From assembly GCA_902634515.1 (NCBI GenBank), contig CACPKH010000010.1, forward strand, positions 1 through 43,805: DNA of 43,805 nt, given 5' to 3'. A program made the position numbers and the translations under genes. This document shows positions 8,570 to 18,279 of the stretch, piece after piece. Below the pieces are notes generated by a model, which worked only from the letters and a program-made list of their open reading frames with translations, had not been told where the DNA came from and did not search any database. How positions within the stretch are numbered: the first letter of the stretch is position 1; each line of letters opens with the position of its first letter. This stretch comes from an uncultured Prochlorococcus sp. (GTDB lineage Bacteria > Cyanobacteriota > Cyanobacteriia > PCC-6307 > Cyanobiaceae).

Positions 8570-9127
8570 TTAGAAACCTTTCTTATAAATAATATTAGAA
8601 GAACTATTTTGCTGTCTTTTTTGTACTTTTTCTAGTTGTCTTTTAGCAGTTTTATTTTTAGGATCAAGATTTAATACTTTCTTGTATAGAAGAATAGCTT
8701 CTTCTTCTTGTGATAATTTTTGCTTAGCAAAAGCAAGGTTATTTAGAGCTACTGGATATTCCTCTTTCGCTACAATTGCTTTTTGGTAATGGATAACAGC
8801 TTCTTTAAAGTTATCTTGAGCTGCTAGTGCGAAACCTAAGGCATTTTCAATAATTGCTTTAGCTTCTGTTGGCTCTTCTTTTAGGCTTTTAAGAGCTTCC
8901 TTAAGGGATATGATGGCTTGTGGATAAAGCCTTTTGCGTAATTGAACAGAAGCTAATTCATATAGATTCTCTGCATTTTTTGATTGATTTGAATTAGATT
9001 TTTCTAGCTTGACTAATTCTATTTCATCTTTTCTTACTTTAAAAAACTGTCTACCTACTAAAATTGCTATTATTAATAAAAGGCCACTTAATCCTATAAG
9101 GTATGTTTGGGGTAATGAGAATGACAT
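8570..9127 (-). CDS. Membrane-anchored TPR-repeat protein
   Basis: The product has 185 residues. An N-terminal transmembrane helix (about residues 8-28, L-I-G-L-S-G-L-L-L-I-I-A-I-L-V) is followed by a charged linker. At least two or three tetratricopeptide-type helix pairs follow, between about residues 55 and 160: A-L-G-F-A-L-A-A-Q-D-N-F-K-E-A-V-I-H-Y, then A-L-N-N-L-A-F-A-K, then A-I-L-L-Y-K-K-V-L-N-L-D-P. TPR domains are protein-binding scaffolds. In cyanobacteria such anchored proteins often help assemble photosystems, but nothing here fixes the partner. It lies between rplT and thiG on the minus strand. The tail is basic and rich in Gln and Ser. Confidence 0.85.
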   Translation of the reverse strand: MSFSLPQTYLIGLSGLLLIIAILVGRQFFKVRKDEIELVKLEKSNSNQSKNAENLYELASVQLRKRLYPQAIISLKEALKSLKEEPTEAKAIIENALGFALAAQDNFKEAVIHYQKAIVAKEEYPVALNNLAFAKQKLSQEEEAILLYKKVLNLDPKNKTAKRQLEKVQKRQQNSSSNIIYKKGF

Positions 9128-9267
9128 TTCTATATGTTTAATAATTTCTTAGATATCTAATATAATTTAGATAATTTTCTGCAAAGCATATTGTTTACAT
9201 ATAATTGTGAATAATTATTTTAGGAATCAAAATGCTTCAAAAATTAATGACCGCATGCCAAGAGACC

Positions 9268-9615
9268 TTATCCTTTGGAGGATGATACAACCTTTTCAAA
9301 ACTCTTTGGATCAACCATTGCTAATTGTGCCAGCATTTTTCTATTAATTCTCACGTCTGCTTTTTTTAAACTTCCCATTAACTTGCTATAGGAAACACCA
9401 TTTATTCTTGCTGCTGCATTGATTCGAGCAATCCATAGCCTGCGAAAGTCTCTTTTACGACGTTTTCTATCTCTATAGGCGTTGCAAAGAGCTTTCATTA
9501 CTCTTTGATTCGCAGTTCTAAAAAGACTTCCGCTTCCTCCTTGGTATCCGCGAGCTATTCGAAGAATTTTATTTCTTCTTTTTCTAGCTACATTTCCTCT
9601 TTTGACTCTAGACAT
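9268..9615 (-). CDS. rplT: 50S ribosomal protein L20
   Basis: L20 is an early-assembly protein of the large ribosomal subunit that binds 23S rRNA through a basic N-terminal helix. At 115 residues it has the standard length. The start [16 protein letters not shown] and the segment [18 protein letters not shown] are diagnostic. It lies 57 bases downstream of rpmI on the same strand, the normal pairing. infC, which usually heads this operon in many bacteria, is about 29 kb away here. Confidence 0.98.
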   Translation of the reverse strand: MSRVKRGNVARKRRNKILRIARGYQGGSGSLFRTANQRVMKALCNAYRDRKRRKRDFRRLWIARINAAARINGVSYSKLMGSLKKADVRINRKMLAQLAMVDPKSFEKVVSSSKG

Positions 9616-9672
9616 AATTCAGAAATTAATGATGGTTAGAAGATTTGAATAAAGTTCTTTGTGGAGATCCTT

Positions 9673-9870
9673 TTAACTATAAGGAAGCATCAGAGCTACG
9701 TTCTCTGCATCTCGATCATCAACCACTGCTTTTGTCGCTAGGTGTCGTTTAAGCTTTGTGCTTTTATGATCAAGCAAATGGTTTCTAAAGGCTCTACGAC
9801 GTAAGAATTTGCCAGTGCCAGTAACTTTGAACCGCTTAGCGGCTGCTTTGCGAGTTTTTAGTTTTGGCAT
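9673..9870 (-). CDS. rpmI: 50S ribosomal protein L35
   Basis: L35 is a small basic protein of the large ribosomal subunit. The 65-residue product starts [17 protein letters not shown] and contains R-R-A-F-R-N-H-L-L, both typical of L35. It heads the rpmI-rplT pair. The 97-base region to the divergent SpoIID-like gene must contain its promoter. I could not recognise an L20-type autoregulatory leader there. Confidence 0.98.
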   Translation of the reverse strand: MPKLKTRKAAAKRFKVTGTGKFLRRRAFRNHLLDHKSTKLKRHLATKAVVDDRDAENVALMLPYS

Positions 9871-9967
9871 TCTTTTGACAAACTACAAATACAATCCTAT
9901 AGATTACTTCCTCAAGCAACCTATAGCAAAATCAGTCTGCATTTTTTGGTGATTTGGTCATTCAACC

Positions 9968-11503
9968 TTGATTAGGAACTCATTTTTTCAAAAAGTTGGC
10001 TTTCTTGGCCTTTTGTGCGTTTTATCTCCATTTGCCAATGGTTCTAGAGCGAATAATGAGATTAATACTAATTACCAAACTAATCTGGGGGTTCAAACAT
10101 CACCATCTTTATTACCTTCTAAAGAGTTGCTTGTTGGTTTAGAGGCATATCTTGGAAGGGGCCTATTAAATAACTCTCATTCAAAAGATCTTCATTTAAT
10201 TAGTGCTGGAAAACCTTTGATTTTAAGGGATGCATCTGGATTAGTCCATAAATCACGTCAAATTCAAATTGAGTGGATAACAGTTCCATTAAAATCTCCC
10301 GAGAATCTTTATCGACAAGTAGTTGGACCTTTTGCAAGTTATGAATCTGCCCATACATTTTCTAAGAAATTAAATTCTGCAGGAATATCAAATGTCATCG
10401 CGCACCCTTTTGAATGGGAGGTTTGGATCCCAAAAGATATAACCTTACCTCCCAAGATTCAAGCAGATTCTTTTATAAAAAAGAATTTTGATGAAGTAAA
10501 ACCTCTTTTAAAATTAACAACTGGTGAATTTCTTTTATCTGGTCCTATTGAGATTTCTTCACCTGATGGTTTGAAGTGGAATGGAGGACTTTACAAAGGT
10601 CCATTTGTTTTAAAGCCAGATTCATATGGAAGTTGGACATTTATAGAAAAGGTTTCTCTTGAGCAATATTTGCTTGGAGTTGTTCCTCATGAAATTGGTC
10701 CATCATCACCACTGAGCTCTAAGGCAGCTCAAGCAGTATTAGCTAGGACATGGGCAGTTGCTAATAGTTCTCGCTTTGCTATTGATGGATATCATTTATG
10801 TAGTGATACTCAATGTCAGGTTTATAAAGACCCAGATAAGGCAGATCTTGAAGTGCAAAGAGCTATTCGAGAAACTTCCAATAAGATTCTGACTTGGAAG
10901 GGAGAACCCATTCATGCTGTTTATCATGCCACTAATGGAGGCATAATGGCTTCTTCTAATGAAGCTTGGGATATTGAAGCTCTGCCGTATTTGAAGGCCA
11001 ATTTAGATGGCTCGAAAAGATGGATTAAGAAATCCTCAATGCCCTTAAATAGCAATAATGCTTTAATTTCTTTTTTAAGTATGAGAGATGGAGCTTATGG
11101 AAATAACCATTATTTATTTAGGTGGACTAGAAAAGTACATGCAAAAGATTTGGAAGACTATTTGCATTCTTTGGAAATCAGAAAAGAAAAACCTAAAAAA
11201 TTAAAGATTTTAGAAAGAGGTCCTAGTGGAAGAGTATTAGCTTTGGAAATAATTGATGAGAGTAATAACTCCTTAGTTATTTTGCGTCGTGATGCAATTA
11301 GAAGAATTATTAAAAGTTTACCGAGCACCCTTTTTGTTATCAAAGAGCTTGATAAAGGTGTTTGGCAGTTTCAGGGTGGAGGATTTGGACATGGTGCAGG
11401 CATGTCTCAAGCTGGAGCAATTGATTTGGCTTTAAGAGGATGGTCTACAAAAAGGATTCTTCAACATTATTACCCAGGTACAACATATGAATCTTTACGA
11501 TAG
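9968..11503 (+). CDS. SpoIID/LytB-domain secreted protein, probable peptidoglycan amidase-related
   Basis: The 511-residue protein starts at TTG with a hydrophobic signal segment (residues 8-25, G-F-L-G-L-L-C-V-L-S-P-F-A-N-G), so it is probably exported. A SPOR-like piece lies near residues 105-150 (Y-R-Q-V-V-G-P-F-A-S-Y-E-S-A). The SpoIID/LytB domain follows: L-E-Q-Y-L-L-G-V-V-P-H-E-I-G near 238, then Q-A-V-L-A-R-T-W-A, H-A-V-Y-H-A-T-N-G-G near 330 and G-F-G-H-G-A-G-M-S-Q near 480. In Bacillus, SpoIID is a lytic transglycosylase and LytB a modifier of the amidase LytC. Cyanobacteria carry such proteins without sporulating, so a role in cell-wall remodelling is likely. The start is uncertain because no ATG is near. 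The next gene encodes a membrane glycosyltransferase. Confidence 0.88.
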   Translation: MIRNSFFQKVGFLGLLCVLSPFANGSRANNEINTNYQTNLGVQTSPSLLPSKELLVGLEAYLGRGLLNNSHSKDLHLISAGKPLILRDASGLVHKSRQIQIEWITVPLKSPENLYRQVVGPFASYESAHTFSKKLNSAGISNVIAHPFEWEVWIPKDITLPPKIQADSFIKKNFDEVKPLLKLTTGEFLLSGPIEISSPDGLKWNGGLYKGPFVLKPDSYGSWTFIEKVSLEQYLLGVVPHEIGPSSPLSSKAAQAVLARTWAVANSSRFAIDGYHLCSDTQCQVYKDPDKADLEVQRAIRETSNKILTWKGEPIHAVYHATNGGIMASSNEAWDIEALPYLKANLDGSKRWIKKSSMPLNSNNALISFLSMRDGAYGNNHYLFRWTRKVHAKDLEDYLHSLEIRKEKPKKLKILERGPSGRVLALEIIDESNNSLVILRRDAIRRIIKSLPSTLFVIKELDKGVWQFQGGGFGHGAGMSQAGAIDLALRGWSTKRILQHYYPGTTYESLR

Positions 11504-11549
11504 TTCTGTGATTAGAGCTTAGAGTCACTCGGTAAACGTCGTGCTTTCC

Positions 11550-12863
11550 ATGGCATCATCAGCTTTTAATGCTGAAAACCGAAGAAGCAAGGCATTAGTT
11601 TTTTTACTTTGCTGTATTTGTGCTGGCATTGCTCCGCATTTGTTGGAATCAAAGATAAGTTTGTTACCAGGGATAGTCTTAGCTTTGTTATTAGGAGGAT
11701 ATGGTTTAGGCATTGTGATGCAAAATATTGATCAATATTTTGGTGAAACTAATGCTCCAGTTCAAAATAAAACAGAGTATTTTTCATTGCCTTCTGTTGA
11801 TGTTTTAGTTTCAGCAAGAGATGAAGAAAATGTTATAGACAAGCTTGTAAAAAGGCTTTCATCTATTGAATATCCAAAAGACAAGTTAAAAATAGTGATT
11901 ATTAACGATGGTAGTAATGACAATACTTCAAAAATATTAGGGGAGTTAATCAAGGAATTTCCCGATTTAAATATTATTAATCGTGCTAGGAATTCTGGAG
12001 GTGGAAAATCTGGAGCACTGAATTATGCATTACAAAACCTTCAAGGAGAATGGGCTTTAATACTTGATGCAGATGCAAAATTCAATGCAGACATTTTATT
12101 AAAAGTATTGCCTGAGGTTTTGCAAAGAGGTTGGTCAGCTGTTCAATTAAGAAAAGCTGTAATTAATTCAAGAAAAAATATTCTTACTATTTGCCAAGCA
12201 ATGGAAATGGCAATGGATGCCATGATTCAGCAAGGACGCTTAGTAGCTGGCGGTGTTGTTGAACTCCGGGGAAATGGACAATTGATTAAAAGAAAAATTC
12301 TTGATGAATGTGGAGGATTTAATGAGGAAACAGTTACAGATGATTTAGATTTAAGTTTCCGCTTGTTAATAGCTGGAGTGTCTATTGGAATTCTATGGAA
12401 TCCTCCCATTCAGGAAGAAGCAGTAGAGACTTTTCCGGCTTTATGGCATCAACGTAAAAGATGGACTGAAGGAGGATTGCAACGCTTCTTTGACTATTGG
12501 AAGTATTTGATTTCTGGGAAATTATCTTTGATTAAGAAGGTAGACCTTACTTCTTTCTTCCTTTTGCAGTATGTCTTACCAGTTGTATCTTTTGTAGATA
12601 TCACTACTTCTTTATTGCTTCGTACTTTTCCTCTTTATTGGCCTCTTTCTTTAATTGCTTTTGCTGTTTCTGGATTTGCATATTTCCGCGGATGTAGGAG
12701 GAAAGTAGAAGGGCCAGAAATTCCTTTACCTAAATTCTTTACTTTAATAATAGCAATATTATATTTGACTCATTGGTTTATTGTTATTCCTTGGATGACT
12801 GTAAAAATGGCTTTATTCCCTAAGAAACTGATTTGGCTTAAAACCACTCATGTTGGTAATTAA
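11550..12863 (+). CDS. Membrane glycosyltransferase, GT2 family
   Basis: The 437-residue protein has an N-terminal hydrophobic region (about residues 15-55), a cytoplasmic GT2 domain and a cluster of C-terminal helices. The catalytic core is visible: V-D-V-L-V-S-A-R-D-E-E, I-I-N-D-G-S-N-D-N-T, the DXD-like L-D-A-D-A-K, the acceptor-site T-D-D-L-D-L-S, and the processive-type signature Q-R-K-R-W. The cellulose/hyaluronan synthase-like arrangement suggests transfer of sugars into a surface polysaccharide or glycolipid, but the product cannot be read from sequence. ATG 11550 is preferred; an in-frame GTG at 11541 is possible. It follows the SpoIID-like gene and overlaps dnaX by 4 bases at their ends. 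Confidence 0.9.
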   Translation: MASSAFNAENRRSKALVFLLCCICAGIAPHLLESKISLLPGIVLALLLGGYGLGIVMQNIDQYFGETNAPVQNKTEYFSLPSVDVLVSARDEENVIDKLVKRLSSIEYPKDKLKIVIINDGSNDNTSKILGELIKEFPDLNIINRARNSGGGKSGALNYALQNLQGEWALILDADAKFNADILLKVLPEVLQRGWSAVQLRKAVINSRKNILTICQAMEMAMDAMIQQGRLVAGGVVELRGNGQLIKRKILDECGGFNEETVTDDLDLSFRLLIAGVSIGILWNPPIQEEAVETFPALWHQRKRWTEGGLQRFFDYWKYLISGKLSLIKKVDLTSFFLLQYVLPVVSFVDITTSLLLRTFPLYWPLSLIAFAVSGFAYFRGCRRKVEGPEIPLPKFFTLIIAILYLTHWFIVIPWMTVKMALFPKKLIWLKTTHVGN

Positions 12864-14545
12864 GTGTCAATTATTTCTCCATTAAAGAAATCAGCAAATC
12901 TTTGGGTTTTTTCATCTATAGAATGATCATTTTCTAAATTTAGTGTCTTTTTATTGGCAATCTCTTCTATAGATTTATCTTTTTTTTTACTGGAATCTTC
13001 TTTCTTGTTTTCATCTTTTATTTGTTGATCCTTATTACTATATTTGTCTAGAACTTTATTGGATTGAATTCTTTTTTCAGAACTTAAGATTATTTTTCTT
13101 GATTTACCTAGTGTTTTTGTTATTGCTTCTTCAAGAAGATTTTTTCTACTTTGAATCATTCCTATCCAATTAGAAGAAACATGTATTTCTGCGTTCTCTT
13201 TTGTTAGATGAGACAACCTAGCCTGTTGAGACAGGAGCATTCTTGTTGAAGGTAATTCAACCTTAGTAATAATAGTATTCCATATTTCATCTAAATTCAT
13301 ATCTGTAATTTCCTCTTCTATTTTTTTTGGATTTATTTTATTCTCCTCCCTATATGCAACATTATCGATTTGCTTAATATCTATAGACTTAGCTTTTGCG
13401 ATTGAAATTTCTTTCTTTTCTTGAAAGTTTTTGTTCTCAATGATAGTAGTTTTTTTTGCAAGCATTCCTATTAAGAAAACTTCTAGCCATAATCTTGGTT
13501 GATAACTTTGTCTAATTAGATTTTCACTTCCTTTTAAATTTGCTTGCCAAATGAGGATTTTATCTCTATCGACTTCAAGACTTATACGCTCTAGATCTGG
13601 ATGTAAGTCCTCAGAGATACTACATAGATTAGGTTCATTAGGAGCTGATTTTTTAATAACTATATCTCTTAAAATACTTGCCAGACCTTGAATAATTGCT
13701 ATTGGTTCATTCCCATCATCGATAATAGTTCTGCATACCTTAATTAGGTTAATAGGTTCTTCTTTTATTAGTGCCCATACTAACGAGATTATTTCTTTCT
13801 CAGGTACTTCACCTAATAAATCCCAGACAGATTTTAATGCTATTGGTTGGGGAAGAAGACTTAATTGATCAAGCATTCTTTGAGCATCTCTTAATCCACC
13901 TTGAGATCTATTAGCTATTAAGCTCAAAGCATCTTTGTTTATTTTAATATCTTCCTTTTTAGATACTGTTTCTAAATTATCTTCTAATAGGGATAATGAT
14001 ATTCTTCTAAAATCAAAACGTTGGCATCTACTAATAATTGTCGGCAGTAATCTTTGTGGGTCTGTAGTTGCTAAAATAAACACACTTTTATTTGGCGGCT
14101 CTTCTAAAGTTTTTAATAATGCATTGAATGCAGCTGTTGATAACATATGGCATTCATCAATTACGTAAACTTTCCATCTCGCTTGGACTGGAGCGAAACG
14201 TGATTTTTCTATCAAGTCACGAATATTATCAACACCTGTATTAGAAGCCGCATCAATTTCAATAACATCTAGCGCTGTTCCAGTTGATATTGTTTTGCAT
14301 ATTTCACATTTTCCACATGGCTCAGTTGTAGCTTGATTGTTACTAAGACAATTTAATGACCTAGCTAAGATTCTTGCACTTGATGTTTTACCAGTCCCTC
14401 TTGGACCACAAAATAGATAAGCAGGTGCGATTCGATTAGTAATAAGAGCTTGTTTTAGAGTTTTTACAATCATTTCTTGACCTATAAGGTCATCAAAACG
14501 TTGAGGACGATATTTGTGATGAAGTGGCAGGTAATTATTACTCAT
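12860..14545 (-). CDS. dnaX: DNA polymerase III subunits gamma/tau
   Basis: DnaX is the ATPase of the clamp loader, which places the sliding clamp on primed DNA. The 561-residue protein shows Y-R-P-Q-R-F-D-D-L-I-G-Q, Walker A G-P-R-G-T-G-K-T (K53), a zinc site (C66, C77, C80, C83), Walker B V-I-D-E-C-H, sensor-1 A-T-T-D-P and the SRC motif S-R-C-Q. The C-terminal third is lysine-rich and low in complexity, then ends in F-A-D-F-F-N-G-E. A run of nine A bases (mRNA sense, 12988-12980) encodes K520-K522; gain or loss of one A puts a stop within a few codons. No intein is present. It lies downstream of clpX on the same strand. Confidence 0.96.
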   Translation of the reverse strand: MSNNYLPLHHKYRPQRFDDLIGQEMIVKTLKQALITNRIAPAYLFCGPRGTGKTSSARILARSLNCLSNNQATTEPCGKCEICKTISTGTALDVIEIDAASNTGVDNIRDLIEKSRFAPVQARWKVYVIDECHMLSTAAFNALLKTLEEPPNKSVFILATTDPQRLLPTIISRCQRFDFRRISLSLLEDNLETVSKKEDIKINKDALSLIANRSQGGLRDAQRMLDQLSLLPQPIALKSVWDLLGEVPEKEIISLVWALIKEEPINLIKVCRTIIDDGNEPIAIIQGLASILRDIVIKKSAPNEPNLCSISEDLHPDLERISLEVDRDKILIWQANLKGSENLIRQSYQPRLWLEVFLIGMLAKKTTIIENKNFQEKKEISIAKAKSIDIKQIDNVAYREENKINPKKIEEEITDMNLDEIWNTIITKVELPSTRMLLSQQARLSHLTKENAEIHVSSNWIGMIQSRKNLLEEAITKTLGKSRKIILSSEKRIQSNKVLDKYSNKDQQIKDENKKEDSSKKKDKSIEEIANKKTLNLENDHSIDEKTQRFADFFNGEIIDT

Positions 14546-14600
14546 AACTTGTAGATTTAATCAATTCGCTTCTTATTCTTTTTAAGATAATTTTTATTAC

Positions 14601-15962
14601 TTATGCAGACTCTTTTTCTTTTATTTCTTCTTTAGGAGGAAGTGGGACTATTTTCCTTCCATTAATACTTTCTTCAACCATTTTCTTTGTTACAGTACAA
14701 GTTTTAACACTATCATCTGATGGCAATTGATACATTAGATCGAGCATTATCTCTTCAATAATTCCTCGTAATGCTCGTGCCCCAGTTTTTCTTCTATATG
14801 CTTCTTGAGCAATTGATGAAATTGCATTTTCATTAAATTCAAGCTTTACATTATCCATACTCATTAATGTTCTGAATTGTTTGACTAGAGCATCTCTAGG
14901 CTCTTTGAGAATTGCCTCTAAAGCTGAAGCATTGAGAGGTTCTAATACTGCACTAACTGGCATTCTTCCAATGAATTCTGGTATAAGACCATACTTAACT
15001 AAATCATCTGGTTCCAAATTATTTAATATCTCATTTCCTTGGAGATTCCGATTAGTAAGGTTTTTACCTTTAGTGTCTGTTGGCATAAATCCAATACTAT
15101 TTTTTCCAAGTCGTTTTTGAACGATATCGTCTAGCCCTACAAAAGCACCTCCACATATAAATAGGATTTGGCTTGTATCTATTTGAATACAATCATGATA
15201 AGGATGCTTCCTTCCTCCTTGAGGAGGGACATTAGCTATGGTTCCTTCTAGCATTTTTAATAATGCCTGTTGAACCCCTTCTCCAGAGACATCTCTAGTA
15301 ATGGACGGGTTTTCACTTTTTCTTGCAATTTTATCTATTTCATCTATGTAGATGATTCCTCTTTGTGCAAGGTCTACATCCATATCTGATTTTTGTAAGA
15401 GTCTTAAGAGAATATTTTCGACATCTTCTCCTACATAACCTGCTTCAGTGAGAGTTGTTGCATCTGCTACTGCAAAGGGAACATCTAAAAGCTCCGCTAA
15501 GGTTTGAGCAAGAAGAGTTTTTCCACTTCCCGTAGGACCAATAAGCAAGATATTTGATTTATGCAATTTTGTCGCTGTTAAATCTGCTTCACTAGAACTA
15601 TCTCCTTGCCAAGCCAGTCTTTTGTAGTGGTTATATACAGCTACAGAGAGAATTTTTTTTGCTGATTCTTGACCCACCACTTGATTGTCTAAGAAATTCT
15701 TAATTTCGATGGGTTTTGGGATAGAAGCTAGGGTTGGTGCTGGTTTAGAAGGTTTATTTTCAGAAGAATTGCCTTTTAAATTTGGATCATTTGCCGTTCT
15801 AGTTTTTCCTTGACCATCGATTAGCTCCTCATCCAAGATTTCATTACATAAATCAATACATTCATCGCAAATATATACTCCTGGACCAGCAATTAATTTT
15901 CGGACTTGCTCTTGGGATTTACCACAGAAAGAGCATTTTAAATGGGCTTCAAACTTTGCCAT
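14601..15962 (-). CDS. clpX: ATP-dependent Clp protease ATP-binding subunit ClpX
   Basis: ClpX is the AAA+ unfoldase that recognises substrates and feeds them into ClpP. The 453-residue protein starts with a zinc-binding domain (C10, C13, C32, C35), followed by a linker of about 40 residues. The AAA+ core has Walker A G-P-T-G-S-G-K-T (K148), Walker [10 protein letters not shown] and the pore loop G-Y-V-G. The loop that contacts ClpP is I-G-F in N-S-I-G-F-M-P. Length is slightly above the E. coli form because of the linker and a Lys/Glu-rich tail. It is the third gene of the minus-strand tig-clpP-clpX run, the classic proteostasis order. Confidence 0.98.
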   Translation of the reverse strand: MAKFEAHLKCSFCGKSQEQVRKLIAGPGVYICDECIDLCNEILDEELIDGQGKTRTANDPNLKGNSSENKPSKPAPTLASIPKPIEIKNFLDNQVVGQESAKKILSVAVYNHYKRLAWQGDSSSEADLTATKLHKSNILLIGPTGSGKTLLAQTLAELLDVPFAVADATTLTEAGYVGEDVENILLRLLQKSDMDVDLAQRGIIYIDEIDKIARKSENPSITRDVSGEGVQQALLKMLEGTIANVPPQGGRKHPYHDCIQIDTSQILFICGGAFVGLDDIVQKRLGKNSIGFMPTDTKGKNLTNRNLQGNEILNNLEPDDLVKYGLIPEFIGRMPVSAVLEPLNASALEAILKEPRDALVKQFRTLMSMDNVKLEFNENAISSIAQEAYRRKTGARALRGIIEEIMLDLMYQLPSDDSVKTCTVTKKMVEESINGRKIVPLPPKEEIKEKESA

Positions 15963-16073
15963 CGTGCTTAAAACAATGCCGTGTGAATTAAAGGATCTGA
16001 CAAGTGAATTCAGCCCTTATTCATAGGATCGTTCCTAAATGCTGGTTCGTCAGCTTTCCTTAACGATTCCTAT

Positions 16074-16724
16074 TTAGTTGGTGGCTGAAATTATTTTGTC
16101 TATCAGGCCATATTCAACCGCTTCTTGCGGCGAAAGGAAGTGGTCTCTGTCCGTGTCTTCAGAAATTTTCTCAATAGGTTGACCAGTATTTTCTGCGAGA
16201 AGTCCATTTAAGGTTTCTTTTAAGAACAAAATTTCTTTTGCTTGGATTTCTATTTCCACAGCTTGGCCTTGTGCTCCGCCTAGTGGTTGATGAATCATGA
16301 TTCTGGAATTTGGGAGAGCAATTCTTTTGCCTTTTGTTCCTCCAGCTAATAAAAAAGCTCCCATACTTGCCGCAAGTCCATAGCAAATTGTCACAACATC
16401 TGGAGTGACTTGTTGGATGGTGTCATATATAGCTAGTCCTGCTGTGACAGAACCGCCTGGAGAATTTATGTAGAGCTGGATATCTTTTTCAGGATCATCT
16501 GCTTCAAGAAAAAGCATTTGAGCAACTAAGGAATCAGCCACTTGGTCATTAACATCAGTACCTAGAAAAATTATTCTTTCTCTTAAAAGACGGGAATAAA
16601 TATCAAAAGCTCTATCTCCTCTTCCAGATTGCTCAACCACTGTAGGGAGAATAGTAGACATAGATATTGGAAATGTCCCTTCCCAACGATTCTTTATTGG
16701 ATGATTGCAGTTGGCTTGGATCAC
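16074..16724 (-). CDS. clpP: ATP-dependent Clp protease proteolytic subunit
   Basis: ClpP is the serine peptidase that forms the degradation chamber used by ClpX. Numbered from the GTG start, the catalytic triad is S120 (G-L-A-A-S-M-G), H145 (M-I-H-Q-P-L) and D194 (T-D-R-D), with the spacing known from other ClpP proteins. I-N-S-P-G-G-S-V at 86-93 forms the substrate groove. The product is 216 residues from GTG 16724; an ATG at 16661 would remove 21 residues. The longer form resembles what I recall from marine picocyanobacterial ClpP proteins and may include a propeptide. It lies between tig and clpX. Cyanobacteria have several ClpP paralogues; this one is the copy paired with clpX. Confidence 0.97.
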   Translation of the reverse strand: MIQANCNHPIKNRWEGTFPISMSTILPTVVEQSGRGDRAFDIYSRLLRERIIFLGTDVNDQVADSLVAQMLFLEADDPEKDIQLYINSPGGSVTAGLAIYDTIQQVTPDVVTICYGLAASMGAFLLAGGTKGKRIALPNSRIMIHQPLGGAQGQAVEIEIQAKEILFLKETLNGLLAENTGQPIEKISEDTDRDHFLSPQEAVEYGLIDKIISATN

Positions 16725-16771
16725 AAGAAAGTTTAGGAAGCAATGTTTTTACAATCTAAAAGTTATTAATA

Positions 16772-18181
16772 TCAATTGGGTGATTTTTGACTAGATTTTT
16801 CAGCTTTTGTTTTACTTTTTTTAGCCTTTTCTTGAGTTGAGTTCTTAGAGGGAGATTTCTTTTGGGAGATTTTTTCTAAAACATTATTATTTTCTTCAAG
16901 CCATACAAAGACTTTCTCTTGAAGTAAGTCAGCGTGTATAGCGTCTTTAAGTTTTTCTTGGTCAATATTCTTTTCTTTTGAAAACTCATTTTTTATTTCA
17001 TTGAATTTTTCTTTTATTTCTTTTTCAGTGACTGAGATATCTTCTTTTTCAGCTAGTGCTTTTATAGCAAATTGTTGACGTAAGTTATCTTCAGCTTCTG
17101 GTCGTGAAGATTCCATAAGCTTATTAATTAAATCTGGAGTAAATGTTGATTTAACATCTATTCCTTGTTCTGCAAAATTTCTTGCAGTTTGTTCAATTAA
17201 ATTGCGTATTTCTTGATCAATTAGAGTTTTTGGTAATTCTACTTCTAATTGACTTACAAGGGCTTTTAATAAAGACTCTTGCCTGTTTTTCGTATTACGT
17301 AGCTTTGTATCTTCTTTAAGACGTTCTTCCAGGTCCTCTCTTAGTTCAACCATATTCGATTTATCACTTGTTTGCTTTGCAAATGCATCATCCAGTTTCG
17401 GTAATTCACGAGTCTTTAATTCTTTTAATTTGATTTCAAAGTCAGCTTTGCGCCCTTGAGCTTTTTCTTGCGAATAGTCTTTTGGAAATGTGCATTGAAC
17501 TGTTTTTGTTTCTCCAATTTCCATTCCAATAATGCCTTCTACAAATCCAGGGATCATTTGCCCTTGATTTAGTTCGACATCCATAGACTCGCTACTTCCA
17601 CCTTCTATTTCACTTTTATCATCATTAAAAATTCCTTTAAAGCTGACAACAGCAATATCGTCTTTTTTTGCATTCCTATTTTCTATTGGAATCAGTGTGG
17701 CAAGTTGTTTACGTGATTGTTCAATTAAGTCATCAACTTTTTTAGGGTCAAAAGTTATGGTTTCTACTTCTGCATCTAAGCCTGTAGTGACTTTTAATTT
17801 TGGATTAGGTGGTATATCAGTTTCCAAAGTAATGGTGAGATTTTTTTCAGGGTCAAAGCTTTCTAAAATGCTTTCAAATCCTCCAACTAATTCTGGTTCA
17901 CAAAGGGCTTGAATTGATTCTTGTTTTTGTATTTGATCCCAAGTTGTTCCTAATAATTTTTCTAGTGCAGAAGCTTGAATTCTTTTTTGCCCTAATTGTT
18001 GAATTAAAACCGCTTTAGGGACCTTACCTTTTCTAAATCCTGGCAGATTCGCAGATTTAGTTAATTGAGATAATGCCTCTTCATAACTTGATTTGCATTG
18101 CTTGGCAGGGATCTCTAATTCAATTGTCAAGCGACTGCAAGGCTTGCTATTGGTTTTAACTTTTAATTTTGAAGAACTCAT
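16772..18181 (-). CDS. tig: Trigger factor, ribosome-associated chaperone
   Basis: Trigger factor sits at the ribosome exit tunnel and shields nascent chains; it also has prolyl isomerase activity. The 469-residue protein has the three expected parts. The N-terminal ribosome-binding domain ends its signature with L-P-G-F-R-K-G-K-V-P-K. The FKBP-like domain follows (about residues 165-250, D-I-A-V-V-S-F-K-G with G-F-V-E-G-I-I-G-M). The rest is a helical chaperone C-domain. The extreme C-terminus is a Lys/Ser-rich tail of about 35 residues (K-S-K-T-K-A-E-K-S-S), an extension beyond the usual fold. It heads the tig-clpP-clpX cluster, with clpP 47 bases downstream. The promoter must lie in the 98-base gap shared with asd. 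Confidence 0.97.
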   Translation of the reverse strand: MSSSKLKVKTNSKPCSRLTIELEIPAKQCKSSYEEALSQLTKSANLPGFRKGKVPKAVLIQQLGQKRIQASALEKLLGTTWDQIQKQESIQALCEPELVGGFESILESFDPEKNLTITLETDIPPNPKLKVTTGLDAEVETITFDPKKVDDLIEQSRKQLATLIPIENRNAKKDDIAVVSFKGIFNDDKSEIEGGSSESMDVELNQGQMIPGFVEGIIGMEIGETKTVQCTFPKDYSQEKAQGRKADFEIKLKELKTRELPKLDDAFAKQTSDKSNMVELREDLEERLKEDTKLRNTKNRQESLLKALVSQLEVELPKTLIDQEIRNLIEQTARNFAEQGIDVKSTFTPDLINKLMESSRPEAEDNLRQQFAIKALAEKEDISVTEKEIKEKFNEIKNEFSKEKNIDQEKLKDAIHADLLQEKVFVWLEENNNVLEKISQKKSPSKNSTQEKAKKSKTKAEKSSQKSPN

Positions 18182-18279
18182 TGGATACTAAGGAAATGAA
18201 CCTATTGGCTCATTACATTAAGAAACAGTTAGACAAGCTAACAAAACCTGCTGATCCTTTATAGATTTTTTGGTAATCC

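Noticed and set aside
8547-9267. TPP riboswitch for thiG
   Set aside because: No THI-box-like CTGAGA or related core seen on the minus strand; the TPR gene lies immediately upstream.
9871-9967. L20-type autoregulatory leader before rpmI
   Set aside because: The region is only 97 bases and I could not build the expected structure by eye.
12857-12873. Stop-spanning hairpin at the GT2/dnaX junction
   Set aside because: Only a 5-bp all-A/T stem TAATT/AATTA could be found across the 4-base overlap; too weak to list as a feature.
12860-14545. E. coli-type programmed -1 frameshift making gamma in mid-dnaX
   Set aside because: No slippery heptamer with a following hairpin was seen near the end of the ATPase domain; only the late A9 tract stands out.
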